Notes under the pieces: generated by a model | What the model was told of the DNA's origin: nothing | Databases searched by the model: none | What the model saw: the letters and a program-made list of their open reading frames with translations, nothing else | From: Bacteroidota bacterium | Lineage (GTDB): Bacteria; Bacteroidota; Bacteroidia; Bacteroidales; SKPS01 | Assembly (NCBI GenBank): GCA_022709695.1 | Contig: JAKLII010000001.1 | Span: forward strand, 460,881 to 524,880 | Length of the DNA: 64,000 nt | Direction: 5' to 3' | Part shown: positions 1 to 8,252 of the stretch, piece after piece | Numbering within the stretch: the first letter of the stretch is position 1 | Layout: every line of letters begins with the position of its first letter | Translations under genes and position numbers: made by a program

Positions 1-6
1 GATCCG

Positions 7-43
7 CATCTGCCGCACCAGCGGTGCTTTCTTCTCGTGTGGC
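7..43 (+). repeat. 37-bp repeat, left copy (partner at 4985-5021)
   Basis: This 37-base stretch matches 4985-5021 in the same orientation without gaps, at 31 of 37 positions by eye. Each copy contains a small palindrome (GCACC..CGGTGC). The copies bracket the integrase and the cassette-like genes. They could be a dispersed extragenic palindrome or the remains of boundary repeats; the sequence alone does not decide. Confidence 0.5.
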
Positions 44-198
44 CCAGGCAGACATGAATTAAAAGGGTAGCCCCCCTGAGGCCAACTCATTCAAGGTTCA
101 AGGATTAACCCAATTGGCACACGGATAAAACGGATCAGACAGATTTGCACCGGCTTCAAACCCCAAATCACTCATAACTCATAACTCATTCCTCTCCT

Positions 199-229
199 TT
201 TTCCGTGTTTCAATCAACTATACGGAAAA
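199..229 (+). promoter_or_regulatory. Inverted repeat just upstream of the integrase start
   Basis: TTTTCCGT (199-206) and ACGGAAAA (222-229) form an 8-bp inverted repeat ending 9 bases before the integrase start codon. The 11-mer TATACGGAAAA at 219-229 recurs at 1491-1501, just before the cassette insertion point. This could be a recombinase binding site or an autoregulatory operator; that is inference. Confidence 0.35.
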
Positions 230-238
230 GAAACCTCT

Positions 239-1393
239 ATGAAAAAGCTTCCCTGGATTACCTTACGGCGGGGTACAGAGCACCACCGCGACGTAATTAC
301 CATGCATTTCTGGTACCAGCGTGAATTGGTTGAACACCTCAAGAGTTTGGCGATTGCCCGGTACAACACTGACAATAAATACTGGTATACCGATGCAAAA
401 GGATTTGATTACAAAGCTTTTGCCGAGGCCATGAAGCCGGTGGCCATGGTTAACTACCGGGAGTTGCTTCCGTTGCCGAAGCCATTGCAACGCAGATTAT
501 CAGAGCCGGATGCCGGAAAACCGCCAGCCAGAACAAAGCGCAAACCGCTCAGTGCCGATAACCTGAGCCATGTTAAACAATTCCGCATCTGGATGGAGCA
601 CAAGCGGTACAGCGCCTCTACGGTGAAGACGTACACCGATGCCATAGCCGGTTTTTTAGCATTTCTGCAACCCAAACCAGCCGGAGATGCGGTTAATGCC
701 GACATGGTGCGGTACGTTCACGAGTATATCATTGGCAACGGATACAGCTTTGCGATGCAGAACCAGGCGGTGAATGCCATGAAACTGTTTTACAGGGAGA
801 TCATCCGGGCAAGGATTGAAATTGAGAAGCTGGAGCGCCCACGTAGCGAGCACAAACTACCGAATGTGCTAAGCAAAGAGGAGGTAAAGGCGATTCTGGA
901 CGCATTGTCAAACCCAAAGCACAAAGCGATGTTGAGTCTGATCTATGCCTGCGGATTGCGAAGGAGTGAGTTGCTGAACCTGAAGCCAGCGGATGTGGAT
1001 TCGAAACGGGGTTTGCTGATCATCAGGCAGGGCAAAGGGCGAAAGGACCGGGTAGCGCCGTTACCGGAACGGTTGGTGGATATGCTGCGTGAATATTACA
1101 AAGGATACCGCCCGAAGGTTTGGCTATTTGAGGGGCAAAAGCCCGGCATGCAGTATTCTCCAACAAGTCTGCAGGAGGTCTTAAAGACAGGCCTGGAGAA
1201 ATCCGGTGTAAAGCGAAACGCCACGTTACACTGGCTACGACACAGTTACGCGACCCATTTGCTCGAAAACGGAACCGATCTGCGGTACATCCAGGAGCTT
1301 CTCGGGCACAAGAGCAGCAAAACCACTGAAATCTATACCCATGTGACAGATAACAGCCTGAAAAAAATTCGTTCACCGTTTGATGATTTGTAA
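239..1393 (+). CDS. Tyrosine recombinase of an integron-like cassette array
   Basis: Site-specific recombinase of the tyrosine integrase family (384 aa). The catalytic set is visible: Arg241 (GLRRSE), Lys266 (QGKGRKDR), His331 and Arg334 (HWLRHS), His357 (LLGHKS) and nucleophile Tyr366 (IYTHV). A SAM-like DNA-binding domain covers about residues 105-200. In front lies an extra N-terminal domain of about 80 residues rich in aromatic and basic residues. The C-terminus ends in RSPFDDL, reminiscent of the RSPLD tail of integron integrases, but the stretch between GKGRKDR and HWLRHS has XerC/D length and lacks the extra segment that marks IntI. The gene reads toward the small cassette-like genes downstream, the reverse of class 1 integrons. 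Likely role: inserting and excising those cassettes. Alternative: an unrelated solitary Xer-like integrase. Confidence 0.9.
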   Translation: MKKLPWITLRRGTEHHRDVITMHFWYQRELVEHLKSLAIARYNTDNKYWYTDAKGFDYKAFAEAMKPVAMVNYRELLPLPKPLQRRLSEPDAGKPPARTKRKPLSADNLSHVKQFRIWMEHKRYSASTVKTYTDAIAGFLAFLQPKPAGDAVNADMVRYVHEYIIGNGYSFAMQNQAVNAMKLFYREIIRARIEIEKLERPRSEHKLPNVLSKEEVKAILDALSNPKHKAMLSLIYACGLRRSELLNLKPADVDSKRGLLIIRQGKGRKDRVAPLPERLVDMLREYYKGYRPKVWLFEGQKPGMQYSPTSLQEVLKTGLEKSGVKRNATLHWLRHSYATHLLENGTDLRYIQELLGHKSSKTTEIYTHVTDNSLKKIRSPFDDL

Positions 1394-1408
1394 AAGTATC
1401 TATCTTTG
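1379..1408 (+). promoter_or_regulatory. Promoter reading into the cassette array (Pc-like)
   Basis: A Bacteroidota-type promoter with a -33 box TTTG at 1379-1382, an 18-base spacer and a -7 box TATCTTTG at 1401-1408. It overlaps the last codons of the integrase gene and points into the first cassette, like the Pc promoter of integrons. The aroF promoter at 44423-44452 has the same box sequences and spacing. Confidence 0.6.
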
Positions 1409-1490
1409 GGGTGTAGTACCAACCACTTGATCCATGTACAGAAATAAAAACGGCCCGTTTCCTCACAATACTTTCCACAGGTTACAGGTA

Positions 1491-1526
1491 TATACGGAAA
1501 AACCGGGTCTATATACGAGTTATAAC
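1491..1526 (+). other. attI-like insertion point
   Basis: GTTATAAC at 1519-1526 is a palindromic core of the form G^TTRRRY and marks the left edge of the first cassette. The same octamer stands just after that cassette's gene (2190-2197), as expected for the R' and R'' halves of one cassette. TATACGGAAAA at 1491-1501 repeats the 11-mer that precedes the integrase gene and may be a recombinase binding repeat. The assignment is by position and sequence logic only. Confidence 0.5.
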
Positions 1527-2279
1527 TAAGCCGCTGGACAGACCTCGGACAAAAAAGATTTGACATGACAACAGGCATTTCGGCCGACGACATAAAACTT
1601 TATTCGCAACAGTTTGACAATTTAAATCGACTTATAGGCAAGCGCATTGACAAAATTGAGTTTTATCTTAACGACACCGACAAAGACTTTACTGAAGTCG
1701 AAAACAAATATGGAAAAAGCCTTCTCAGTGGTATCGACATCAAAGTTGACAGTATTTATTATTCAATCGGTAATAGGTTCACAAACATCCATTATGGACT
1801 GACCATTACTCCCGGCAAGACAACAGAGTTTGAATTTATTGAAGATGAAAAGAAACCTTTGCCATATCCGTCAAAGCTCATCGGACAAATTATTACAAGC
1901 ATTGACATTTACTGGATGAAAATTCCTTTTGAAGGGACAATAGGTTTTTATCCGCAAGAAATTCTGATTAAGTCAAACGACAAGACCTTCCTCCTATCTT
2001 CAATTGAAATAAATAACGGTGAAGCGAACACTGAATTTACTGACGAACTTTTAATTATTGAAGACGAACATATTGCAAAACAATTAGAACTTGGACATTT
2101 TGGGCTTAACAACGGCAGACTACTTTTTAATACGGTAGACGAATTAATTAACAGCGGACACGGCTAAATCAACTGTGTGCAGCGGCCAAGTTATAACAGC
2201 ACCTACTTGCAATTTTTTGCGTATTAACGCTCAAATGCATAACTTGGACAAGCAAAAAACTGCAAGTAGCTGCAAAACG
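1520..2279 (+). mobile_element. Integron-like gene cassette 1
   Basis: A 760-bp unit running from the second base of GTTATAAC (1519-1526) to the G of GTTGTGAGC (2279-2287). It holds one complete gene in + orientation, followed at once by an attC-like palindrome. This one-gene-plus-recombination-site design defines an integron cassette. R'' after the gene (GTTATAAC) is the exact reverse complement of R' at the cassette's own start, not of the next cassette's start, as expected if the unit once circularised. Confidence 0.6.
1565..2167 (+). CDS. Hypothetical protein, cassette 1 cargo
   Basis: A soluble protein of 200 aa with no signal peptide and no membrane segment. I do not recognise the family. 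It is rich in Asp, Glu, Ile and Lys, is clearly more AT-rich than the housekeeping genes farther along, and looks like alternating beta strands with short helices. The only gene in the first cassette, it starts about 160 bases after the array promoter, so it would be the most strongly expressed cargo. The start ATG follows GATTTGAC without a clear Shine-Dalgarno sequence, usual in Bacteroidota. Base composition differs from the integrase gene, consistent with separate acquisition. Confidence 0.75.
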   Translation: MTTGISADDIKLYSQQFDNLNRLIGKRIDKIEFYLNDTDKDFTEVENKYGKSLLSGIDIKVDSIYYSIGNRFTNIHYGLTITPGKTTEFEFIEDEKKPLPYPSKLIGQIITSIDIYWMKIPFEGTIGFYPQEILIKSNDKTFLLSSIEINNGEANTEFTDELLIIEDEHIAKQLELGHFGLNNGRLLFNTVDELINSGHG

Positions 2280-2287
2280 TTGTGAGC
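2190..2287 (+). repeat. attC-like palindromic recombination site of cassette 1
   Basis: A 98-bp imperfect palindrome between two genes. R'' is GTTATAAC (2190-2197) and the next R' is GTTGTGAGC (2279-2287). The arms CTACTTGCAATTTTTTGC (2203-2220) and GCAAAAAACTGCAAGTAG (2252-2269) pair over 17 of 18 positions, leaving a loop of about 31 bases. CCAAGTTAT (2186-2194) also pairs perfectly with ATAACTTGG (2239-2247), giving an alternative fold. Size, layout and core sites all fit attC. Confidence 0.65.
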
Positions 2288-2810
2288 AATGCAGAAAAAT
2301 ATCACCAGTAAATAGATTTTCAAAATGATAAGAACAGAAAGATTTGCACTTACAAACCAGGAATACTTTAAGATAATATTAACTAGTTATCTGAAAAAAA
2401 GATGGTGGATTATTTCATTATTGCTATTATCTGGACTTTTATTTTCATTAAGGAATGAAAAAGATTCCTTCGAATACTTCCTTATGTTTTTTGCTTTCTT
2501 CTATCCAATAATTGTCCTAATTTCATTTTGGAGGTATTCAAAATCAAAAGATAACAAACTATTTTTGGTTGAGAGGTTTTATGAGATTTCAGTAGATAGT
2601 ATAACTGGGATATTAAGTGATGGCTCTGAAAGTATAATCAAAAAGGATAACTTCATCAAGACTGTTGAGTTAAGAAAATATTATCTTTTATACATTTCTA
2701 AAAACCAATTTGTTATTTTTCCAAAGAAAGCATTCATAAATCAGCAAGATAAGGATTGGTTTATATTGGAGTATATTAAAAAGATCACAAACTAATGCAC
2801 AGCTCACAAT
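2280..2810 (+). mobile_element. Integron-like gene cassette 2 (3' end of its site damaged)
   Basis: The cassette starts at R' GTTGTGAGC (2279-2287) and contains one gene. Seven bases after the stop codon stands GCTCACAAT (2802-2810), the reverse complement of its own R' at 8 of 9 positions, so it reads as the R'' of this cassette. The rest of the expected attC palindrome cannot be found: the following bases hold REP-like palindromes and a transposase remnant, so the right edge is unknown and the site may be disrupted. Confidence 0.5.
2325..2795 (+). CDS. YcxB-like two-helix membrane protein, cassette 2 cargo
   Basis: A 156-aa protein with two adjacent membrane helices (about residues 27-43 and 52-70) joined by a short charged loop, then a cytoplasmic C-terminal domain. 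That domain ends in a pattern (ISKNQFVIFPKKAF) typical of the YcxB-like family, small bacterial membrane proteins of unknown function. The gene is very AT-rich and is the only one in cassette 2. Membrane-anchored small proteins are common integron cargo, so it fits the array. The YcxB-like call is by motif and layout; the biochemical role is unknown. Confidence 0.7.
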   Translation: MIRTERFALTNQEYFKIILTSYLKKRWWIISLLLLSGLLFSLRNEKDSFEYFLMFFAFFYPIIVLISFWRYSKSKDNKLFLVERFYEISVDSITGILSDGSESIIKKDNFIKTVELRKYYLLYISKNQFVIFPKKAFINQQDKDWFILEYIKKITN

Positions 2811-2825
2811 AAATAGGACTCTGAG

Positions 2826-2894
2826 CGGTGCGAAGCCGAGCGTAGCGAGTCCCGACTTGTCGGGAACCCAGTCCCGCACGTGCGGGATTGAACT
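2826..2894. repeat. REP-like extragenic palindromes after cassette 2
   Basis: A cluster of small hairpins: GCGAAGCCGAGCGTAGCGAGTC, CCCGACTTGTCGGG and CCCGCACGTGCGGG. Related elements occur after cassette 3 (about 4585-4650), at 23314-23362 and inside the rhomboid gene (53378-53473). They sit where the rest of the cassette 2 attC would be expected. Confidence 0.6.
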
Positions 2895-3148
2895 ACAACC
2901 CGCCCTTCGGTGGATTTTGAACTATGTACTTTACGACGTTTATGGGTGCTTTTAGAGGAAAAAAATTACCAGCGTTCTTTGAAAACTTGATGTATTATGT
3001 GCTGGATTCAGCTGTTGGCAATGGTTTTCAGGAGGGAGAAGAACGATTTCAGTGAATATTTAGATGCGTTCAGGCATAGAATACCCGGTTCTGCGGTTTG
3101 CGCAAAATGGGCGTACTATGGTATGCCTGTCAGTTCGGTTGTGATTGA

Positions 3149-3484
3149 GTGAGTAACCCGGGAGATCGGATCCGCCAGTCCATTGTTGAACACCCCTACG
3201 GAACTATCAAGCGGCAATGGGGGTTCAGTTACATCATAACAAAGAAGGGAAAAAGCCGGGCAACTGCCGACGTCGGGTTCATGTATACAGCTTACAACCT
3301 TATGAGAATTACCAATATTTTGAGTTTCTGCGGGTTGTTAACAGCTTTATTCACAATGTGTTCGTATCTCTTGCGTCTATTTGCAACTTTTAAGGCTAAA
3401 AACGGCCATTTTGCCACCCTGGAAGTTTTGAAACAAAAATTACCAACCTCATATACTACCTATCTCAAACATGCTTACATTTGA
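3149..3484 (+). pseudogene. C-terminal remnant of a DDE transposase (IS1182/IS5-like)
   Basis: About the first 60 codons match the C-terminal part of DDE transposases: the segment IVEHPYGTIKRQWGF, carrying the last catalytic Glu, and a following TAYNLMRITNILSF helix are typical. The catalytic Asp regions are missing upstream, where 2900-3148 gives no continuous frame, so this is a truncated relic. The last 40-50 codons run into unrelated sequence holding a TACATTTG promoter box. It lies between cassette 2 and cassette 3 and probably records an insertion that damaged the recombination site between them. No terminal inverted repeats were found. Confidence 0.65.
3476..3483 (+). promoter_or_regulatory. 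TAnnTTTG promoter box before cassette 3
   Basis: TACATTTG, a Bacteroidota -7 box, sits 60 bases before the lipoprotein start. It lies within a longer stretch (CCTATCTCAAAC..TACATTTGATCCT) that recurs before the next lipoprotein gene at 5322-5352. No clear -33 TTTG was found at the right spacing. Confidence 0.45.
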
Positions 3485-3525
3485 TCCTCATAACCCCGGA
3501 ATCGAGGTTTTGAGACAAACTGCCG

Positions 3526-4557
3526 TTAGCGGCTATAATATAATGACACGAATATCAATAACCTTATTATCGATTTGTATGCTGACAAGTTGCAACCAAA
3601 ACTTGACAATTAAAGACGTAGTTATAACTGAACGCTTATTTTCACCTGACAGTTCCTATGTTGTATTGACATATTACAAAGACAATGGAGCCATGGGAGA
3701 AAGTTCTTCAATGACTTCAATCTTAAAAACTGAAGACACTTTAGGACAACTTAATAAAAGTATGTTGCCTTGTTTTGACCTATCATTTTATTCTTGTTAT
3801 TATCCAGACCAATGGTTAGATAACAAGACACTACAAGTAAATTTAAATGAAAGACCTTTTGTGAAAGAAGGGATTCCCTTTGACTCTTCAAGCTTTACAA
3901 TCAATGGCATTAACTGTAAAGTAGTTCCTGCCGACTATTCTTATAGTTTAACTCCATTAATTGAGTATTTTAGTTTCGCTAATGACCGAAAAAAAATACT
4001 CGTTGCTTATCGCTATAAGGGAGACTTAAATATTTCTGCTATCAACTACGGAGACGAATTGCCAAGAATTGGAAATGTATTTACAAACACAGAAATTTCC
4101 TTTAATCCTATAAGATATGTTAGATGGAATGAAAACAGCATTGACATGTTTCTTAAGGATGCTGAAATGTATAATACCTCTGATTACGTTAATAAAAAAA
4201 CACCTTACATAGTCAATTTTGTTGACATTAGCCAATTAAAAGAAACCTATAAAAGCAATGACTATTTTGCATACTTTCCTTTATACAAAGACGATCAAAT
4301 TGACAATCTACTCAAGACAAATGGAATAACTACAAAAGCTACTATTACCGAAAGCCAGTGGAGTAAAGACGGTGATAAAAGTCTATTTTATTATCAATAT
4401 GAGTACGAAGTGACCGGACAAAAATATCGTTCGTATTTTAGAATTTTTAAAGATTTTGAGAAAGGAGCTGATTATGAAATCGGAGATTTAATTACAATAA
4501 AATATGACCCGAAGCAACCATTTATTCACAAGCCTGACAAAAATTACAGCCGCTAAT
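3526..4557 (+). mobile_element. Integron-like gene cassette 3
   Basis: R' GTTAGCGGC at 3525-3533 stands 10 bases before the gene start. GCCGCTAAT at 4549-4557, overlapping the stop codon, is its reverse complement at 8 of 9 positions. The single mismatch is the same C-to-T change at the last base that cassette 2 shows. This matched pair identifies a third cassette. Beyond R'' the expected palindrome is replaced by REP-like hairpins, so the right edge is not defined. Confidence 0.5.
3543..4556 (+). CDS. Lipoprotein, cassette 3 cargo
   Basis: A 337-aa predicted lipoprotein. The ATG just before MTRISITLLSIC was chosen because it gives a normal signal peptide with lipobox LTSC; an in-frame start 24 codons upstream would put unrelated residues before the signal. 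After the Cys comes a segment SPDSSYVV..YYKDNGAMGE seen in several uncharacterised Bacteroidota lipoproteins. The last 60 residues resemble a DUF3592-like beta fold ending YEIGDLITIKYDPKQP. The gene is strongly AT-rich, unlike the core genes. Its stop codon lies inside the R'' core of the cassette, so gene and recombination site are tightly packed. Function unknown. Confidence 0.75.
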   Translation: MTRISITLLSICMLTSCNQNLTIKDVVITERLFSPDSSYVVLTYYKDNGAMGESSSMTSILKTEDTLGQLNKSMLPCFDLSFYSCYYPDQWLDNKTLQVNLNERPFVKEGIPFDSSSFTINGINCKVVPADYSYSLTPLIEYFSFANDRKKILVAYRYKGDLNISAINYGDELPRIGNVFTNTEISFNPIRYVRWNENSIDMFLKDAEMYNTSDYVNKKTPYIVNFVDISQLKETYKSNDYFAYFPLYKDDQIDNLLKTNGITTKATITESQWSKDGDKSLFYYQYEYEVTGQKYRSYFRIFKDFEKGADYEIGDLITIKYDPKQPFIHKPDKNYSR

Positions 4558-4984
4558 AGATAAGGCTTCGTGCGTCGCCAGCCAAGCATGAAGTCCCGCA
4601 GATGCGGGATTGCACAGCCTGTCCCGGCTTGCCGGGAAAAGCCCGCTCCCTATTTATGGGGTTTTAATGATTTGAAGAGGATGGAATAGGAAAAATCCGA
4701 AGGGTGAACGCCCGGAAAGCCAAAGAAAAATGGCAGATACAAGCTTAATGGACTTATAATCTACGCTTACATCAATCAATTTCAGGCGGTTGGGCAAAAG
4801 AAATCCGGGTCCCTTACTGGATAAATCGGACTATACTGACCCCCTGAAACGGACGTTCATGGATCACAATAAAAGAATTTGATCCGGGACAAAAACCTGC
4901 CATTCCGGCAGATATTGACCCCCATTATTTGCAAAATTGGGCAAAAAAACGGCGCATGTTGACCCCTTTGAGCCTGGCAATCCC

Positions 4985-5021
4985 CATCTGCCGCACCTAC
5001 GGTGCTTATTTCAGGTGTGGC
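4985..5021 (+). repeat. 37-bp repeat, right copy (partner at 7-43)
   Basis: Same orientation and length as the copy at 7-43, with six differences. Together the copies enclose the integrase, the three cassettes and the transposase remnant. Confidence 0.5.
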
Positions 5022-5321
5022 GCTTTTCTCCGTGGGACGATGTCCCCGGTTTGAATCTGCCTGCCCTCCGGGCATCAGGGCGTTCATCCAGCTATGCGGG
5101 TTAGGGAGCTGCTGCGTAACATCATTTCCCACGGCTGTGATCCGGGGCTGATCCTGTTCAACCCGCTACCGATATTTCGCTCCCTTTGGCAAGGTTCAGG
5201 GAATCGCCTGCAGATCTTCAAATTTCTAAAACCCGGATCCTGGAACATGGAACCCGGATCCTTGATCTTTGATCTTTGACTTTTTGTAGGTAAAAATCTG
5301 CGATCCGGATCAGATTTTTTC

Positions 5322-5352
5322 AACCTATCTCAAACTTTCGTACATTTGATCC
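5322..5352 (+). promoter_or_regulatory. Repeated promoter module with TACATTTG
   Basis: The stretch CCTATCTCAAAC followed by TACATTTGATCCT repeats the one at 3459-3488 with four differences. The -7 box is TACATTTG at 5341-5348. The next start codon is 150 bases downstream, so a long leader or an unseen start is implied. Confidence 0.4.
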
Positions 5353-5497
5353 TTCGATGGACGGAAGAGAAATTCATGTTCGGGTCTGATGCTGACAAAG
5401 ATCAGATGAACGCAGAAAAAACAGAATTAAACAGAATTGTCATAATAATACCGGATACTGTAAAATATATATCAAATATTAATAAAACAAATTTCTC

Positions 5498-5893
5498 ATG
5501 AATAAGACCGTTGTACTTTTTACATTATTGACCTTGTTGTCATTTGGGTGCAAAAAACAGATCCTGGATGAAAACCCTGATTATGAAGGTGTCTGGAAGT
5601 CGGAATGTTTTGGGATGGGATGTGACAGATATACGCTGACGATCAAAAGTGACAATACGGGAGAATATATTGCCAGTGGCCAGGAAATTGAAAATGTGCA
5701 TTACAAGGGAACCGTCCGGATTAAAGACAACACCCTGAAAATAGGACTAAACCATGCTTTTACCGTTAATACCCCACCCACTGAAAAGCATGATACCGTG
5801 ACTTCCTATTGCCAATGCCTTTATGGTGAAGAGATGGTGTATTCCAGGTATCTGACCATAGACAATATCACATTCTATAAGGAGCAGAGATAA
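5498..5893 (+). CDS. Small lipoprotein of unknown function
   Basis: A 131-aa predicted lipoprotein with signal peptide and lipobox LSFGC near residue 18. The mature part starts with an acidic linker and continues as a small beta-rich domain, with a YEGVWKSE opening that resembles lipocalin-like or META-like Bacteroidota domains. Further Cys residues (FGMGC, YCQCL) could form disulfides. I do not recognise a named family. It lies between the cassette block and the UvrA-like gene, preceded by the repeated TACATTTG module, so it may be another acquired unit; no matching R'/R'' pair was found for it. Confidence 0.75.
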   Translation: MNKTVVLFTLLTLLSFGCKKQILDENPDYEGVWKSECFGMGCDRYTLTIKSDNTGEYIASGQEIENVHYKGTVRIKDNTLKIGLNHAFTVNTPPTEKHDTVTSYCQCLYGEEMVYSRYLTIDNITFYKEQR

Positions 5894-5903
5894 TAAACCT
5901 TCG

Positions 5904-5911
5904 TACATTTG
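5904..5911 (+). promoter_or_regulatory. Promoter box before the UvrA-like gene
   Basis: TACATTTG, the third copy of this box ahead of an accessory gene here. It is followed by CGAGGTTTT and then GTTTAGCCTTAT (5947-5958), the same order of elements as before cassette 3. Confidence 0.45.
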
Positions 5912-5996
5912 GCCCTCAGAAGGCCGCAAACGAGGTTTTTCCGTCAGTTTAGCCTTATGCACAGTGGTGAAAACAACAAGAATCTTATAATATGTT

Positions 5997-8252
5997 ATGG
6001 AAAAGAGTTCAATCATAATTCAGAATGCGCATACCAACAATCTCAAGAATATCTCCGTTGAGATCCCCAAGAATAAACTGGTAGTATTTACAGGGGTTTC
6101 AGGATCGGGAAAGTCCTCATTGCTTTTCGACACCCTATACACAGAGGCACAACGACAATTGATTGAAACATTCTCAACCTTTGCCCGCACCCGTATGCCC
6201 AAGCTCTCCCGACCCGATGTGGATGATATTTATAACCTTTCGACAGCCATCGTAATTGATCAGAAAAGAATGGGAAGCAACCTGCGAAGCACCGTGGGAA
6301 CCGCCACCGAAATCAACACCTATCTCAGGCTGCTTTATTCGCGGGTTGGAAAACCTTTTATCGGACCCTCATTTTATTTCTCATTCAATCATCCTGAAGG
6401 AATGTGCCAGCATTGCAAAGGACTCGGAAAGCAAATCAAAGTCGATCTGAATATCTTTCTCGATAAGGAAAAATCGCTGTTCGATGGGGCAATTACTCAT
6501 CCGCATTATAAACCGGGGGGGTTTTTATGGAAAGAACTGATTGCCGTTGAACTGTTTGACAACCATAAGAAACTGAAAGACTTTCCGGAAGAGGAGCTGC
6601 ACAGATTATTGTATTCCGAACCTTTTACCATCAAGGACGCCAAACAAAAACTGACCTATAACCGCAAGTTTGAGGGAATAGCCCGAAAACTTGAAAATGC
6701 AGTATCGGGAAGGGCTGATGACGAATCCTCTGAAGATGACAAAAATGCCTATTCGCGCTATTTCGTTTATAAAACGTGTGATTCATGCCACGGGACAAGG
6801 ATCAGTGAAAGGGCAGAATCGGTGAAAATCAATGATGTTTCCATTGGGCAATTGTGCCAGATGGAACTTACCGACGTATTGGCATTTCTTGGAAACATTA
6901 CCGGTGATTTATCGGTTCCGGTATTGCGCAAAGCCCGATTTGTGTTAGAGCAGCTGATAGAGATCGGCGTTGGCTATTTATCACTGGACAGACCTGTTTC
7001 AACGCTTTCGGGCGGAGAGTCGCAACGTGTAAAAATGGCCCGGCAGCTGGATTGCAACCTCGTTGATTTGCTATATGTACTCGACGAACCAACCATAGGT
7101 TTACACCCCCGCGATACCCAAAAACTGCTCACAATACTCAACCGGCTGAAAATCAAGGGGAACAGCATTTTCGTGGTTGAACACGACCCCGATATGATCG
7201 AAGCAGCTGAATGGATTGTGGACCTCGGTCCCAGGGCAGGGACATTGGGAGGAGAGGTGGTTTACAACGGAACCTTCAGCGATTTTAAAAATGCCCAAAG
7301 CATAACCAGCAAATATCTTTTCAGTTCGCCCAGGCCAGGCCACGTCAGAAAACAGGCGCAGGACTTTTATCTGATCGAAAATGCGAACGCGAACAACCTG
7401 AAAAATCTGAGTGTCAGAATTCCCAAAGGATTATTGACCTGTATTACCGGAGTGGCAGGAAGCGGCAAAAGCAGCCTGATTTTCGATTGTTTTGCCAGAC
7501 AGCATCCGGAGGCGATAGTGATTGACCAGTCAGCGATAGGCAGGTCGTCGAGAGCAAATTCCATGACGTATATCGGGGCATTCGACCTTATCCGGAAGGA
7601 GTTTGCCAGACATACCGGTTCAGAAGCTTCATTGTTCAGTTTTAACTCAAAGGGAGCTTGTCCGAAATGCAATGGTCAGGGTACACTGTCATTTGAAATG
7701 TTTTTTCTCGATGCTGTCAAAACCGTTTGCGATGAATGCGAAGGGAAAAGGTATCATTCCGAAATACTTGAATTGAAATATAAAGGAAAAAATATCGCAG
7801 AAGTATTGGACATGACCGTGCTGCAGGCACTTGATTTCTTTGATGACCATAAACTGCTGAAGATGTTGAAAACCCTGGACGATGTAGGACTTGGGTATTT
7901 AAATCTCGGGCAATCAACAAGTACTTTGTCCGGTGGCGAATCACAAAGGTTGAAGATTGCATCTGAACTGCACAAAGAAAGCAATATCTATATTATGGAC
8001 GAACCGACAACCGGCCTGCATTTGTCAGATATTGACAAATTCTACCGGATCATCAAATCATTGGTGGATAACCATAATACAGTGGTGATCATTGAGCATA
8101 ACCTGGATATTATCAAATACGCCGACTGGATCATTGACCTGGGACCGGAAGGAGGTAAAAACGGCGGAGAGGTTCTATTTGAGGGCACTCCTGAAAATCT
8201 GATCAATTGTGAAAAGTCATACACCGGAAAACATTTATTAAAGAAAATATAA
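5997..8252 (+). CDS. Short UvrA-like ABC ATPase
   Basis: A two-domain ABC ATPase of the UvrA family (751 aa). The first half has Walker [10 protein letters not shown] (33-41), CxxC clusters (CQHC; CDSC), signature LSGGESQR and Walker [11 protein letters not shown]. The second half has Walker [10 protein letters not shown] (about 485), CPKC and CDEC pairs, signature LSGGESQR and [10 protein letters not shown]. True UvrA has about 940 residues; the missing part fits loss of the UvrB-binding region, as in UvrA2-type proteins linked to drug or DNA-damage tolerance. It is therefore probably not the main repair UvrA. Just before it is GTTTAGCCTTAT, and ATAAGGCTA at its stop codon is the exact complement of the last nine bases of that word, a weak hint that it too is a cassette. 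Confidence 0.9.
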   Translation: MEKSSIIIQNAHTNNLKNISVEIPKNKLVVFTGVSGSGKSSLLFDTLYTEAQRQLIETFSTFARTRMPKLSRPDVDDIYNLSTAIVIDQKRMGSNLRSTVGTATEINTYLRLLYSRVGKPFIGPSFYFSFNHPEGMCQHCKGLGKQIKVDLNIFLDKEKSLFDGAITHPHYKPGGFLWKELIAVELFDNHKKLKDFPEEELHRLLYSEPFTIKDAKQKLTYNRKFEGIARKLENAVSGRADDESSEDDKNAYSRYFVYKTCDSCHGTRISERAESVKINDVSIGQLCQMELTDVLAFLGNITGDLSVPVLRKARFVLEQLIEIGVGYLSLDRPVSTLSGGESQRVKMARQLDCNLVDLLYVLDEPTIGLHPRDTQKLLTILNRLKIKGNSIFVVEHDPDMIEAAEWIVDLGPRAGTLGGEVVYNGTFSDFKNAQSITSKYLFSSPRPGHVRKQAQDFYLIENANANNLKNLSVRIPKGLLTCITGVAGSGKSSLIFDCFARQHPEAIVIDQSAIGRSSRANSMTYIGAFDLIRKEFARHTGSEASLFSFNSKGACPKCNGQGTLSFEMFFLDAVKTVCDECEGKRYHSEILELKYKGKNIAEVLDMTVLQALDFFDDHKLLKMLKTLDDVGLGYLNLGQSTSTLSGGESQRLKIASELHKESNIYIMDEPTTGLHLSDIDKFYRIIKSLVDNHNTVVIIEHNLDIIKYADWIIDLGPEGGKNGGEVLFEGTPENLINCEKSYTGKHLLKKI

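Larger units (their letters stand above)
4558..5497. other. Gene-poor stretch with palindromes and a repeat
   Basis: No convincing gene on either strand. It holds REP-like hairpins (CCCGCAGATGCGGG and CCCGGCTTGCCGGG, about 4592-4640), several TGACCCC words near 4838-4966 that could be debris of an insertion sequence, the right copy of the 37-bp repeat and a promoter-like TACATTTG near 5341. The open frames here are short and have no recognisable protein features. Confidence 0.5.

Noticed and set aside
239-1393. Calling the recombinase a true IntI
   Set aside because: The C-terminal RSPFDDL is IntI-like, but the segment between the box II side and HWLRHS is of XerC/D length, so the IntI label is not supported.
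4838-4966. Insertion-sequence ends at TGACCCC words
   Set aside because: The words are short, unevenly spaced and no transposase lies between them.
4857-5323. Short open frames on both strands
   Set aside because: No start context, family motif or consistent composition; treated as non-coding.
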